Source: an uncultured marine group III euryarchaeote
GTDB taxonomy: Archaea > Thermoplasmatota > Poseidoniia > MGIII > CG-Epi1
Assembly (NCBI GenBank): GCA_902627615.1
Contig: CACOJW010000003.1
Coordinates: 1-64,000 of the forward strand
Direction of reading: 5' to 3'
DNA: 64,000 nt
This document shows positions 1-8,282 of this stretch, piece after piece. The notes under the pieces are model-generated. The model was given only the letters and a program-made list of their open reading frames with translations, had not been told where the DNA came from and did not search any database. How positions within the stretch are numbered: position 1 is the stretch's first letter; each line of letters opens with the position of its first letter. The position numbers and the translations under genes were made by a program.

Positions 1-381
1 AGAACTAACAAGAAAGGAATAGAAAGTCTCAAAAAATTTGTTACTTCAAGAGGATTCAGCTTACACGTAGTAAAAGTACCTAAAGAATCACTTCATTTAA
101 TATCAATTTGTACTTCCCCCATGCCAGGTGTTTTGTTGGCACCAGAGGGCTGGTTTGATTCTTCAGATTTCCCCGACAATTCAGAGATTATTTGGGTTCC
201 AAACAGGGAAGCATACGGAGCGAATGTTCTTCCTTTTGGAAAAAATGTAATTATTGCAGAAGGTTATGCTACAGTTAGAGAGAAGTTGGAAGAGAAAGGT
301 TTGATTTTACATTCATTAGATATGTCTCAATTTAGAGCTGCAGACGGTTCTCTGACATGCCTTTCTTTATTGTATGAATAA
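1..381 (+). CDS. Dimethylarginine dimethylaminohydrolase / amidinotransferase family, C-terminal part (5' end outside window)
   Basis: The frame is open from base 1, so this is the last 126 residues of a longer gene whose start lies upstream. The visible part matches the C-terminal half of the DDAH branch of the amidinotransferase (pentein) fold. It has the catalytic histidine in a SLHLIS context (visible residue 32) and the catalytic cysteine in SLTCLSLL, seven residues from the C-terminus (codon 358-360). Between them is the conserved stretch ending AEGYATVREKLEEKG. Family members hydrolyse N-methylated arginines to citrulline and methylamines, or act on related guanidines. Substrate cannot be decided from the C-terminal half. 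A TTG/ATG start for the next gene lies 32-41 nt downstream. Confidence 0.8.
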   Translation, partial: RTNKKGIESLKKFVTSRGFSLHVVKVPKESLHLISICTSPMPGVLLAPEGWFDSSDFPDNSEIIWVPNREAYGANVLPFGKNVIIAEGYATVREKLEEKGLILHSLDMSQFRAADGSLTCLSLLYE

Positions 382-422
382 AATAAATGGTTTTATTACA
401 ACCCTCGATATAATTGAAAATA

Positions 423-1757
423 ATGGTGCCAATAGATAGTCCTACGAAGATTAAGTCAGCTAAAGGTAAGCTTGGAGTTCTTATGCCCGGTTTAGGTGCA
501 GTAAGCACTACATTTGTTGCAGGAACTTTAGCTATTAGGAATGGAATTTCTAGCCCTATCGGTTCATTAACTCAAATGGGAACTTTACGTCTTGGAAAGA
601 GAACAGACAATCGTGAAGTAAATATCAAAGATTTTGTTCCAATTACGGAACTAGATGATTTAGTCTTTGGAGGATGGGATATTTTTGAAGATAATTGCTA
701 CGAGGCCGCAATCAACGCAGGGGTAATAGACAAAGAATTACTGGACCAAGTTAAAGACGAATTATCTTTGATAAAACCTATGAAAGCAGTGTTTGATAAG
801 AAATTTGTTAAAAAATTAGATGGCATTTATGTTAAATCAGTCAAAGGTCACAGAGCACGCATCGAGGCTTTAAGACAAGATATTCAGAATTTTAGGAAAA
901 GCAATAATGTTGAAAGATTAGTAATGATTTGGTGTGGTAGTACTGAGGTTTACCAAGAGCCAAAGGGATCAGTCTATGATACTTTAGATTCGTTTGAGAA
1001 AGCTTTGGATAATGATGAATCAAGTATAGCACCTTCAATACTTTATGCATATGCAGCAATCAAAGAAGGAATTCCATACGCAAATGGAGCACCTAATCTC
1101 TCAGTCGATTTTCCAGCTATGCATTCCTTAGCTTCCAAGGAAGGTGTTCCTATTGCAGGTAAGGATTTCAAAACGGGCCAGACACTTATGAAGACTATTT
1201 TAGCACCAGGATTTAAAGCAAGAAGAATAGGAATTGATGGTTGGTTTTCAACAAATATTTTAGGGAATAGAGATGGGGAAGTTTTAGATGACCCTGAATC
1301 ATTTAAGACAAAAGAAGTTTCAAAACTAGGTGTTTTAGAGGAGATATTAGAACCCGAAAAATACCCTGATTTGTATGGTGATTTGTATCATAAAGTTCGT
1401 ATTAATTATTACCCACCAAGAGGAGATAACAAAGAAGGTTGGGATAATATAGACATCAAAGGTTGGTTAGGGTATCCTATGCAAATTAAAGTCGATTTCT
1501 TGTGTAGAGATTCAATTTTAGCAGCACCGATTGTTTTAGATTTAGCATTATTTTTAGACTTAGCAAAACGTTCAGGTATGCATGGCATTCAAGAATGGTT
1601 ATCATTTTATTTTAAATCACCAATGTGTAAGCCAGATTTGTATCCTATGCATGATTTATTTGCTCAGAAAGTGAAGTTAGAAAACACACTTCGTCATTTG
1701 ATGGGTGAAACATTGATTACACATCTTGGTTTAGATTATTATTACGATGAGGAATAA
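423..1757 (+). CDS. ino1: Inositol-3-phosphate synthase
   Basis: A 444-residue protein with an N-terminal Rossmann segment (LGVLMPGLGAVSTTF) and later blocks typical of myo-inositol-1-phosphate synthase, including GKDFKTGQTLMKT and the C-terminal SRDSILAAP-like segment (here CRDSILAAPIVLDL). It converts glucose 6-phosphate to inositol 3-phosphate with NAD. In archaea this feeds inositol-phosphate lipid headgroups or solutes. A TTG at 414 is in frame and would add three residues. I prefer ATG 423 because the added residues carry no conserved sequence, but promoter spacing does not settle it. The stop codon shares one base with the next ATG (1757), so the two genes are probably translationally coupled. 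Confidence 0.88.
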   Translation: MVPIDSPTKIKSAKGKLGVLMPGLGAVSTTFVAGTLAIRNGISSPIGSLTQMGTLRLGKRTDNREVNIKDFVPITELDDLVFGGWDIFEDNCYEAAINAGVIDKELLDQVKDELSLIKPMKAVFDKKFVKKLDGIYVKSVKGHRARIEALRQDIQNFRKSNNVERLVMIWCGSTEVYQEPKGSVYDTLDSFEKALDNDESSIAPSILYAYAAIKEGIPYANGAPNLSVDFPAMHSLASKEGVPIAGKDFKTGQTLMKTILAPGFKARRIGIDGWFSTNILGNRDGEVLDDPESFKTKEVSKLGVLEEILEPEKYPDLYGDLYHKVRINYYPPRGDNKEGWDNIDIKGWLGYPMQIKVDFLCRDSILAAPIVLDLALFLDLAKRSGMHGIQEWLSFYFKSPMCKPDLYPMHDLFAQKVKLENTLRHLMGETLITHLGLDYYYDEE

Positions 1758-2767
1758 TGGAAGCAGTAGTAGTAACAAAGAATGGAGATCCTGATGTTTT
1801 TGAAATTCAGGAATTACCTACTCCTTCACCAGGCCCTGGAGAAGTATGCATAAGGGTTTCAAAAGCAGGAATTAATTTTGCAGATATTTTGGCACGAATG
1901 GGTCTATATCCAGGAGCCCCGAGCCCTCCATTTACTCCAGGAATGGAAGTGTCAGGAACAATACATGCCCTAGGTCCTGATGTAGAAGATTTTGCAGTAG
2001 GAGATCGTGTTGTCGGATCTGGTACTAATGGAGGTTATTCAACTCATACCATTGCAAATTCAAAAGGTGTATTCAAAATTCCTGATGAAATTAGCTTTGA
2101 AATCGCAGCAGCATTTCCAGCAGTTTATTTTACTTCATATTTGATGGTAATTCATCCAGGTGCGCTTCAGAAGGGTGAATCTATATTGATTCATGGTGCC
2201 GCAGGTGGCGTCGGTCTAGCATCTGTCGAATTAGCTAAAATAGCAGGAGCTAAGACAATATTTGGTACATGTTCTCCTGAGAAACATGATTTTATTCGTG
2301 ACAAAGGAGTTTTACCTGTTGATAGAGATAATTTCTTACCAGAGATAATGGATTGGACTGAGAACAAGGGAGTTGAATTAGTTTTAGACCCCATAGGTGG
2401 TGAACATTTAATGCAATCATATCGCTGTTTGGGTTCGGGCGGAAGAGTCTGCTCTTTTGGAATATCAGATATGGCGCCAGGGAAAAGGAAAAGTCGGTGG
2501 CAGAGATTTAGGTCATGGTTAGCTTTTCCTAAGTTTGATCCATTGAAAATGATGACTAGTAATAGAGGTGTTTTTGGAATACATTTAGGTCGTTGGAAAA
2601 ATTGGGAACACTTAGAGAAAGCAAGAAAAGATTTGATGAAATGGATTGAAAAGGGTAAAATTAATCCTCATGTAGACAAAATATTTCCTGCAAATCAAGT
2701 TGCAGATGCCCATCATTATATCCAAGATAGAAAAAATATCGGGAAAGTATTGTTAGATTTTGATTAG
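1757..2767 (+). CDS. MDR-family NADPH:quinone oxidoreductase (VAT-1/QOR-like)
   Basis: A 336-residue medium-chain dehydrogenase/reductase. The N-terminal GroES-like half contains GEVCIRVSKAGINFADILAR and GMEVSGT. The C-terminal Rossmann half contains the nucleotide-binding GAAGGVGLASVELA. No structural or catalytic zinc cysteines are seen, which fits the quinone-oxidoreductase/VAT-1 branch. That branch reduces quinones or enones with NADPH. The C-terminal region (residues about 240-290) has a basic insert (GKRKSRWQRFRSW), seen also in VAT-1-like members. It overlaps ino1 by one base and is the second gene of that pair. Natural substrate is unknown. Confidence 0.82.
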   Translation: MEAVVVTKNGDPDVFEIQELPTPSPGPGEVCIRVSKAGINFADILARMGLYPGAPSPPFTPGMEVSGTIHALGPDVEDFAVGDRVVGSGTNGGYSTHTIANSKGVFKIPDEISFEIAAAFPAVYFTSYLMVIHPGALQKGESILIHGAAGGVGLASVELAKIAGAKTIFGTCSPEKHDFIRDKGVLPVDRDNFLPEIMDWTENKGVELVLDPIGGEHLMQSYRCLGSGGRVCSFGISDMAPGKRKSRWQRFRSWLAFPKFDPLKMMTSNRGVFGIHLGRWKNWEHLEKARKDLMKWIEKGKINPHVDKIFPANQVADAHHYIQDRKNIGKVLLDFD

Positions 2768-2789
2768 TTTCAAATTTTCTTGGCATTAC

Positions 2790-2796
2790 TTTAAAA
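2790..2796 (+). promoter_or_regulatory. TATA box for the winged-helix gene
   Basis: TTTAAAA begins 28 nt upstream of ATG 2818. This is the spacing expected if transcription starts at or next to the start codon, giving a leaderless mRNA. The same spacing recurs at several other genes in the window. Confidence 0.5.
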
Positions 2797-2817
2797 CGGG
2801 CTAATAGTTGAAGTCTT

Positions 2818-3210
2818 ATGTCTGATATTAATGTCAAATTAAAGCATAATTTAGAAGATACAGACAAATTATTTAGGATTTTATTTGCTTCCATTAAGAT
2901 TGGAGCTCCGGCATCTAAGAGGAAAATAGCTGATGTTGCAGAATTATCATCACAAATAGTAGATTACCATATTGACAAGTTAGTAACTAATGGTCAAATG
3001 TTAGTTATTAATTCCCAATATATGGCTCAAACAGCTTTTTCAGATACGAGAATTTACAAGTTTCTTAAAGATAGCGTAATTACACAGGATCTTGTTGACA
3101 AAATAGCAGACGGGCTTGATTTTTCACAATCAGAGGTGCAAGAGAATGAGGTAATTGAAGAAGCTATTTTGACTTTACTAAAATTATTTACAATAGAGTT
3201 GAAAAAATGA
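2818..3210 (+). CDS. Small winged-helix-type DNA-binding protein, function unknown
   Basis: A 130-residue protein. Residues about 20-65 (SIKIGAPASKRKIADVAELSSQIVDYHIDKLVTNGQ, written here in two parts: SIKIGAPASKRKIADVAE and LSSQIVDYHIDKLVTNGQ) have the pattern of a helix-turn-helix followed by a wing, as in MarR/ArsR-like regulators. No metal or ligand motif is visible. The C-terminal half is predicted helical and may dimerise. Its stop overlaps an in-frame ATG at 3207, but the next gene probably starts later, at 3267. Assignment as a transcription regulator is inference from fold pattern only. Confidence 0.6.
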   Translation: MSDINVKLKHNLEDTDKLFRILFASIKIGAPASKRKIADVAELSSQIVDYHIDKLVTNGQMLVINSQYMAQTAFSDTRIYKFLKDSVITQDLVDKIADGLDFSQSEVQENEVIEEAILTLLKLFTIELKK

Positions 3211-3239
3211 TAAACCTCCAAAGTTTTTTGGCATTGTTT

Positions 3240-3245
3240 TATATA
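3240..3245 (+). promoter_or_regulatory. TATA box supporting start at 3267
   Basis: TATATA in a TTTTATATAC context lies 27 nt upstream of ATG 3267 and downstream of the earlier in-frame ATG 3207. It therefore decides the start of the small zinc-finger-like gene in favour of 3267. Confidence 0.55.
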
Positions 3246-3266
3246 CAAAAAAGTTTTTTTCATATT

Positions 3267-3458
3267 ATGAGACGAAGACATATGTTAGGAACGCACGACA
3301 AAACACTTTGTGGTTGGTCAGTAACTACAGGTGAACTAACTCAATTAAAAAAAATGGACAGCAAGTACGTCAATTGTAAACGTTGTTTAGAGAAGTTAGA
3401 TGCGGTGAATCAACCTTCTTCGAATCTAAAAAATAAAAGAGCAATACCTCATGTCTAA
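3267..3458 (+). CDS. Small CxxC zinc-finger-like protein
   Basis: A 63-residue protein if started at ATG 3267. The reading frame is open further upstream to ATG 3207, but the promoter lies between the two, and the extra residues are hydrophobic and unlike the rest. Candidate metal ligands are His5 or His10, Cys15 (TLCGW), Cys37 and Cys40 (NCKRC). The pattern H-x(n)-TLCG-x(20)-V-x-C-x-x-C is common in small bacterial, archaeal and phage proteins of unknown role. It overlaps the following gene by 8 nt. Zinc binding and a regulatory role are inferred. Confidence 0.55.
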   Translation: MRRRHMLGTHDKTLCGWSVTTGELTQLKKMDSKYVNCKRCLEKLDAVNQPSSNLKNKRAIPHV

Positions 3459-6066
3459 AAAAATGGATATATTTGGTAAATCGCTGAATACTCCTAGTTC
3501 AATATCTAGCCTTTCAGATTTCCAGCCAGAGCCATCCGGAGGTATTCCTTCCGGTGTTTTTGCAATATTTGCAATTGTAATTTTGACACTGTCTATAGGT
3601 TCAGGTTTTGATTTTTCTTCATTGTTTGAAGATGATTCAGAATCTTTTAATCCTGCTTTAACAGAATCACAATCCACTTATTTAGAGAGTATATTATCGG
3701 ATAGATCACGTTCATCACCTATATTAGAAACTTACAATACCTGCGGATTTCTTGAAATGGATTTAAAAGATCATTTAAAGGAAGAAATGAGAGTTAATCT
3801 CGGTACAGGTTCTTACAGCTTTAGAGGAGGATGGGGTTTTGATGATATGTTATTTGACGATGCCATAGCCGTACCTGAAATGGCAATGGAAGATGGCGCT
3901 ATGGAAATAGATTCTTCACCTTCCACAGGTTCTGATAAAGCATCATCAAATTCTGCAGAAGGGGTTGATTATTCAGGAACTAATAATCAAGAGCAGGGCA
4001 TAGATGAAGCAGATTTTGTAAAGACAGATGGTTCTTACATTTATCTTGTAAATAATGGATACAATGAATGGGGTGTATATCCCTCAGGTCACGTTCACAT
4101 TTTAGAAATACCAGAAGCAGGTAATATTTCATATTTATCAAATATTTCAATAGAAGGCCGTCCTACTGAGATGCTTTTAGTGGATGATAAGGCAGTAATT
4201 TATTCCAATGTTCAAATTTATAGTTATTATGAAGAAAAGCATCCTCTCGCTGAGGTTGTTAAAAAGGAAATAAATAATGATTGGAATTCGGTTACCGGAG
4301 ATAAGAGTGATGATAAAGAAGATTCAGATATTGAAATAGACTATGAACCCGAATATTACTATAGAACAACATCTTTCACTAAACTTACAGTTTTAGATTT
4401 ATCTAATCGTAGTTCTCCACAAACAGCTAAAGAATTGTATATCGAAGGAAATTATCAGACTGCACGAGAATCAGAGGGTACAGTTCGTATGGTATCTTAC
4501 GGCTGGATGGACGTTTATGGGTTGAAGACATGGTTAGATTTTTCAAACTATAGAACATATTGGGAACTTGATTGGGACAGCTCTAAAAGAGAACAAATTT
4601 GGATGGAAGTAATGAATGAAACAATTGAATATAATGACAAAATAATCGATCAAATTCCTTTAGATGACCTTCTACCTCGAATCCATGAAAAAATTGGAGA
4701 AAACATAACTACCCATAAGTACACAGAATCTGAAGAGGGTAATTGCCAGAATTTTGCTGCAGCTTCTGATAGTACAGGTCAAGGGATAACTTCCATAATG
4801 ACTCTTGACTTATTAGAGGAAAACTTTAGTTTCAATGCAAATCATATTTTGAGTAATTGGGCTACAGTTTATGCTTCAGGTAACGTAATGGTAATGGCTG
4901 AAGCCTCACAAAATTCTTGGTGGTTTTGGGGAGATGAAGAATCAGATTTCCAGGAAATGACAAATCTTCATGTGTTTGATATCTCGAATTCTGGCCAAAC
5001 GGATTATATTGCCAGCGGAAGAATCAATGGAACAATTGAAAATCAATTTTCACTGTCTGAGTACAATGGAAATATCCGGGTCTGTTCTACTACTGGGCAG
5101 TGGGGACGATGGTGGATGGATAATCCAGAGCCAATGGTTAGCCACGTTTTTGTTTTAAGTTTAAATTCCGATGAAACAGAGTATAAAGTAATAGGCCACG
5201 TAGGAGACATTGCGCCAGATGAAAGCATATGGTCAGCACGTTTTATCGGAGATAAGGCATACATTGTTACTTTCAGAAATATAGATCCTTTATGGACTAT
5301 AGATTTGAGTGAACCTGCAAATCCTAGAATTATAGGAGAGTTGAAGGTTCCAGGTGTTTCGACATATATTCATCCCATGGGAGATAGTCATCTTTTAACA
5401 ATAGGTATTGCAGGAGACGATGAGGGCCTAGATTGGGGAGTTACTCAGATTTCAATATTCGATGTAAGTGATTTTTCAAACCCAATTTTAGCTAGTTCTA
5501 TACTATTGAATCCAGCTCCAGAAGATAGCAACGGCTGGTCTTACTCTTATAGTGAAGCAACTTATGAGCATAAAGCATTCCAGTATTGGGAAGCAGATGG
5601 TATTTTGGCAATACCTATGTCAACACAAAGGTATTTTTCGGATTATAAGGAAATTGATGGGAAGATGTATTATTCAAGTGGCTATGAATATTTGTCAAAA
5701 TTAATGCTTATCAAAGCTGAACCAGGTAAAGATCTTGAAATTTATGATGAAGTAGATCATTCACCATTTTATGATTCTAAGTACTGGTGGGATAATCCAG
5801 ATGTAAGACGTAGTATCTTTATGGAAGGTGGAGATTATATCTATGCAATTAGTGAGAAGGGAATTACGGCGCATAATGTAGAAACTATGGAACAGACTGG
5901 CTCTGTAGAATTACCTTCAAAAAATAAGCCATCATATTCAAATTATTACGAGGATATAGTTTTTGAGGTAGAAGAAGAAGTTGACGAAGAGTCTGAGGGA
6001 GATAGTGAGGGAAATAGCTCATCAGATGGTGAAGGTGAAGCTCCACCTGAGGATGATTCAAATTAA
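3451..6066 (+). CDS. Membrane-anchored secreted protein with COG4880-type C-terminal beta-propeller
   Basis: An 871-residue protein. Residues about 35-53 (GVFAIFAIVILTLSIGSGF) form one membrane segment after a short cytoplasmic N-terminus, so the bulk is outside the cell. Residues 177-188 (TNNQEQGIDEAD), followed by FVKTDG, are the signature of archaeal secreted proteins with a divergent WD40-like beta-propeller (COG4880, often annotated beta-propeller domain protein). Repeated blades of the form VLDLSNRSSP, VFDISNSGQ and IDLSEPANP follow. The last 35 residues are a low-complexity Asp/Glu/Ser tail. Function is unknown; the family is widespread in methanogens and halophiles. It shares 8 nt with the preceding small gene. 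Confidence 0.75.
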   Translation: MSKKMDIFGKSLNTPSSISSLSDFQPEPSGGIPSGVFAIFAIVILTLSIGSGFDFSSLFEDDSESFNPALTESQSTYLESILSDRSRSSPILETYNTCGFLEMDLKDHLKEEMRVNLGTGSYSFRGGWGFDDMLFDDAIAVPEMAMEDGAMEIDSSPSTGSDKASSNSAEGVDYSGTNNQEQGIDEADFVKTDGSYIYLVNNGYNEWGVYPSGHVHILEIPEAGNISYLSNISIEGRPTEMLLVDDKAVIYSNVQIYSYYEEKHPLAEVVKKEINNDWNSVTGDKSDDKEDSDIEIDYEPEYYYRTTSFTKLTVLDLSNRSSPQTAKELYIEGNYQTARESEGTVRMVSYGWMDVYGLKTWLDFSNYRTYWELDWDSSKREQIWMEVMNETIEYNDKIIDQIPLDDLLPRIHEKIGENITTHKYTESEEGNCQNFAAASDSTGQGITSIMTLDLLEENFSFNANHILSNWATVYASGNVMVMAEASQNSWWFWGDEESDFQEMTNLHVFDISNSGQTDYIASGRINGTIENQFSLSEYNGNIRVCSTTGQWGRWWMDNPEPMVSHVFVLSLNSDETEYKVIGHVGDIAPDESIWSARFIGDKAYIVTFRNIDPLWTIDLSEPANPRIIGELKVPGVSTYIHPMGDSHLLTIGIAGDDEGLDWGVTQISIFDVSDFSNPILASSILLNPAPEDSNGWSYSYSEATYEHKAFQYWEADGILAIPMSTQRYFSDYKEIDGKMYYSSGYEYLSKLMLIKAEPGKDLEIYDEVDHSPFYDSKYWWDNPDVRRSIFMEGGDYIYAISEKGITAHNVETMEQTGSVELPSKNKPSYSNYYEDIVFEVEEEVDEESEGDSEGNSSSDGEGEAPPEDDSN

Positions 6067-6067
6067 T

Positions 6068-6556
6068 TTATTCATTAATTAATTTCTTAGATTCAGAAAT
6101 AATGAGTTCAATTGAATTTTCTAAAACATGGTTGTCTTCAACTTCAATTAGTTTGACATTTTCTTTGGATCGTTCTAGGTAATCTCTACTAGCGCTAATA
6201 GGTACAATATCATCCGTCGTCGAGTGTATTATTACTACAGGTATATTTTCAGGAGCTATTAAATTTTCAGGATTATCATTAGGGTGCTCAGGATAATGTA
6301 AAGCTGGAGCGAGGAGTAGTAACCCTTTAATTTTATCAGGTATTCTTTGAGCTACTAGAGCACATGCAAGCCCTCCCCAGCTTGATCCAGCAAGTACTAT
6401 ATTTCCTTCATCAATCACCTTTTCGATTAACGTTATTCGGTCTATAAGTTCCATTTCGTTAAAGTCAGGTGCTACTACCTCAATTCCGCTATTTTTTATT
6501 GCAGTAATCTTGCTTCCATTCGGACTTCCCCATAATCCATGTGCCCAGACTAACAT
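6068..6556 (-). CDS. Small alpha/beta hydrolase (RBBP9/dienelactone-hydrolase-like)
   Basis: A 162-residue protein starting MLVWAHGLWGSPNG. The nucleophile elbow is GSSWGG, the acid is in STTDDIVP and the histidine in EDNHVLE, giving a complete Ser-Asp-His triad. An in-frame ATG at 6589 would add eleven residues, but it lies inside the promoter region shared with the divergent tdo gene, so I take 6556. Small hydrolases of this type act on esters or dienelactones; the substrate here is not predictable. Its position back to back with the tryptophan operon makes it a candidate accessory hydrolase, for example for formylkynurenine, but this is speculation. Confidence 0.7.
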   Translation of the reverse strand: MLVWAHGLWGSPNGSKITAIKNSGIEVVAPDFNEMELIDRITLIEKVIDEGNIVLAGSSWGGLACALVAQRIPDKIKGLLLLAPALHYPEHPNDNPENLIAPENIPVVIIHSTTDDIVPISASRDYLERSKENVKLIEVEDNHVLENSIELIISESKKLINE

Positions 6557-6577
6557 ACTACCCCCAAACACAGTCGA

Positions 6578-6586
6578 TATAATATA
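6578..6586 (+). promoter_or_regulatory. TATA box of the tryptophan-catabolism operon
   Basis: TATAATATA starts 28 nt before ATG 6606 of tdo. The spacing fits a leaderless transcript and is the main reason for rejecting the upstream in-frame ATG at 6510, which lies upstream of the box and inside the divergent hydrolase gene. Confidence 0.65.
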
Positions 6587-6605
6587 CAATCCTTATTGGG
6601 CTGTA

Positions 6606-7544
6606 ATGTCACCAACATACTCAGAGTATCTTAGATTGGACGAGTTGCTTAAGCTTCAGACTGGCGTCGAAGGTGAAAATCGTAACTTGTGTAATGATGA
6701 AATGCATTTTATTTTGGTTCATCAAAATTTTGAATTATGGTTTAAACTAATAATTAATGAGCTAAAATGTACTCGTAGATTATTGTCAAATGAGTTTGTT
6801 AAAGAGGAAAACTTACCTAGAGCAGTTCATCATATGGATCGGATTATTGAGGTTTTTAAGTTAATGTCACAACAGTGGAGGGTAATGGAGACTTTAGACC
6901 CCCAAGATTTCCTCAATTTCAGAGATGACTTAGGTACAGCATCAGGATTTGAATCAATTCAAATGAGGGAAATGGAAGAGTTAATGGGGCCGAAATGGGT
7001 AGATGGGAAACCTTTTGGTAAACCGTCACAATCTAGTGAGAAATCTCTCTACAAAGTTGTTTGCGATTGGCTTTACAGAACGCCTATTCAAGGTTCTGTA
7101 GTAGATGCAAAAGATGATACAGACATAGTTGATAATTTCATTAATGATTATATATCGGCATTTCAAAAGCAATATTCAGAAGACGATGAAAGCATAGTTA
7201 ATTTCTTTGAAGGTGATCGAAATTTGCGAAGGAGACGTGCAGGCTTACTATTTATTGAGTCTTATCGCTCACTGCCTCTTCTAGCATGGCCTCGAAAGTT
7301 AATCTCCAAATTAATTGAACTGGAGCAGGCTATGTTGTTATGGAGAAGTTCACATGCACGCATGGTGGAAAGAATGATAGGAAGAAAAATAGGCACAGGA
7401 GGGTCCTCAGGGGTTGATTATTTAGATATGACAACAAAGTTTAGAGTTTTTATAGATTTATGGCTTGTAAGGAGCATCCTCGTTAAGAAACAATCTCTTC
7501 CTTCGCTTAACAATTCTGAGTTTTATGAGTTTAAGGGTGAATAA
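6606..7544 (+). CDS. tdo: Tryptophan 2,3-dioxygenase
   Basis: A 312-residue heme enzyme that opens the indole ring of L-tryptophan with O2 to give N-formylkynurenine. Family blocks are clear: YSEYLRLDELLKLQ near the N-terminus; DEMHFILVHQNFELWFKLII with the distal His39; and SSHARMVERMIGRKIGTGGSSG with the proximal heme ligand His250 and the substrate-binding GTGGSSG loop. Length is in the usual range for prokaryotic TDO. The start is fixed by the TATA box 28 nt upstream. It is the first gene of a co-directional run to 15996, and its stop abuts the ATG of the next gene. Cytoplasmic. Confidence 0.93.
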   Translation: MSPTYSEYLRLDELLKLQTGVEGENRNLCNDEMHFILVHQNFELWFKLIINELKCTRRLLSNEFVKEENLPRAVHHMDRIIEVFKLMSQQWRVMETLDPQDFLNFRDDLGTASGFESIQMREMEELMGPKWVDGKPFGKPSQSSEKSLYKVVCDWLYRTPIQGSVVDAKDDTDIVDNFINDYISAFQKQYSEDDESIVNFFEGDRNLRRRRAGLLFIESYRSLPLLAWPRKLISKLIELEQAMLLWRSSHARMVERMIGRKIGTGGSSGVDYLDMTTKFRVFIDLWLVRSILVKKQSLPSLNNSEFYEFKGE

Positions 7545-8282
7545 ATGATTGACTTAGAGGGCAAGAGGGCATTAGTCTGCGGGGGAACAAGCGGTATAGG
7601 CAAAGCTACTGTAGAGGCTCTCAAAGGAAATGGCGCAGAAGTAGTAATTTTATCTAGAAGTGCCTCAGGGGAAAATACAATATCGTGTGATCTTGAAGAC
7701 TTAGATACATTAACGATACTAGTCAAAAAAGAAATAGAGAATAATGGCAATTTTGAAATATTAATCAATAATTCGGGAGGCCCTCCATCTGGCCCTCTTA
7801 TTGATGCTACGCCAAATGAATTTGAAAAAGCGTTTTTGAGACATGTTTTAGCTTCACAAACCTTAGTTCAGTTACTTTTACCAGGTATGAAGGCTTCACA
7901 ATACGGTCGAATAATAAATATAATTTCTACTTCCGTCAAAGAGCCTATTCCGGGTCTTGGAGTTAGTAACACAATAAGGGGAGCAATGGCCTCATGGTCG
8001 AAAACCTTGTCTAAAGAGCTGCCACCAGCTATTACAATTAACAATGTTTTACCAGGTTTTACAAACACAGAGAGACTTACAGAATTAAAGGAAACACTTT
8101 CTAAGCAGAAAGGAATAAGTCAAGAAGATGTTGAGAAAGCATGGTTAAGTACAGTTCCAGAGGGTCGGCTTGCAGAGCCTTCAGAACTCGGGAAAGTTGT
8201 TGCATTTCTTTCATCACCAGCATCTAGCTTTGTGAGGGGGGCTAGTATTCCTGTAGACGGCGGAAGGACAGGTTCAATTTAA
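7545..8282 (+). CDS. Short-chain dehydrogenase/reductase homologue lacking the YxxxK pair
   Basis: A 245-residue SDR. The cofactor loop GGTSGIG (residues 13-19) and the NNSGG motif are intact, and a serine is present in STSVKEP. The position of the catalytic tyrosine is occupied by Asn142 (VSNTIRGAM) and the expected lysine four residues later is glycine. This NxxR-type variant is known in an SDR subgroup usually annotated as FabG-like. Such proteins may use another acid-base residue, or have lost reductase activity. The C-terminus ASIPVDGG is typical. It starts directly after the tdo stop and overlaps the next gene by one base, so it is part of the tryptophan operon. Role in the pathway is unknown. 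Confidence 0.82.
   Translation: MIDLEGKRALVCGGTSGIGKATVEALKGNGAEVVILSRSASGENTISCDLEDLDTLTILVKKEIENNGNFEILINNSGGPPSGPLIDATPNEFEKAFLRHVLASQTLVQLLLPGMKASQYGRIINIISTSVKEPIPGLGVSNTIRGAMASWSKTLSKELPPAITINNVLPGFTNTERLTELKETLSKQKGISQEDVEKAWLSTVPEGRLAEPSELGKVVAFLSSPASSFVRGASIPVDGGRTGSI

Noticed and set aside
6510-6605. Longer N-terminus for tryptophan dioxygenase starting at 6510.
   Set aside because: It lies upstream of the TATA box and inside the divergent hydrolase gene; the family homology begins after ATG 6606.
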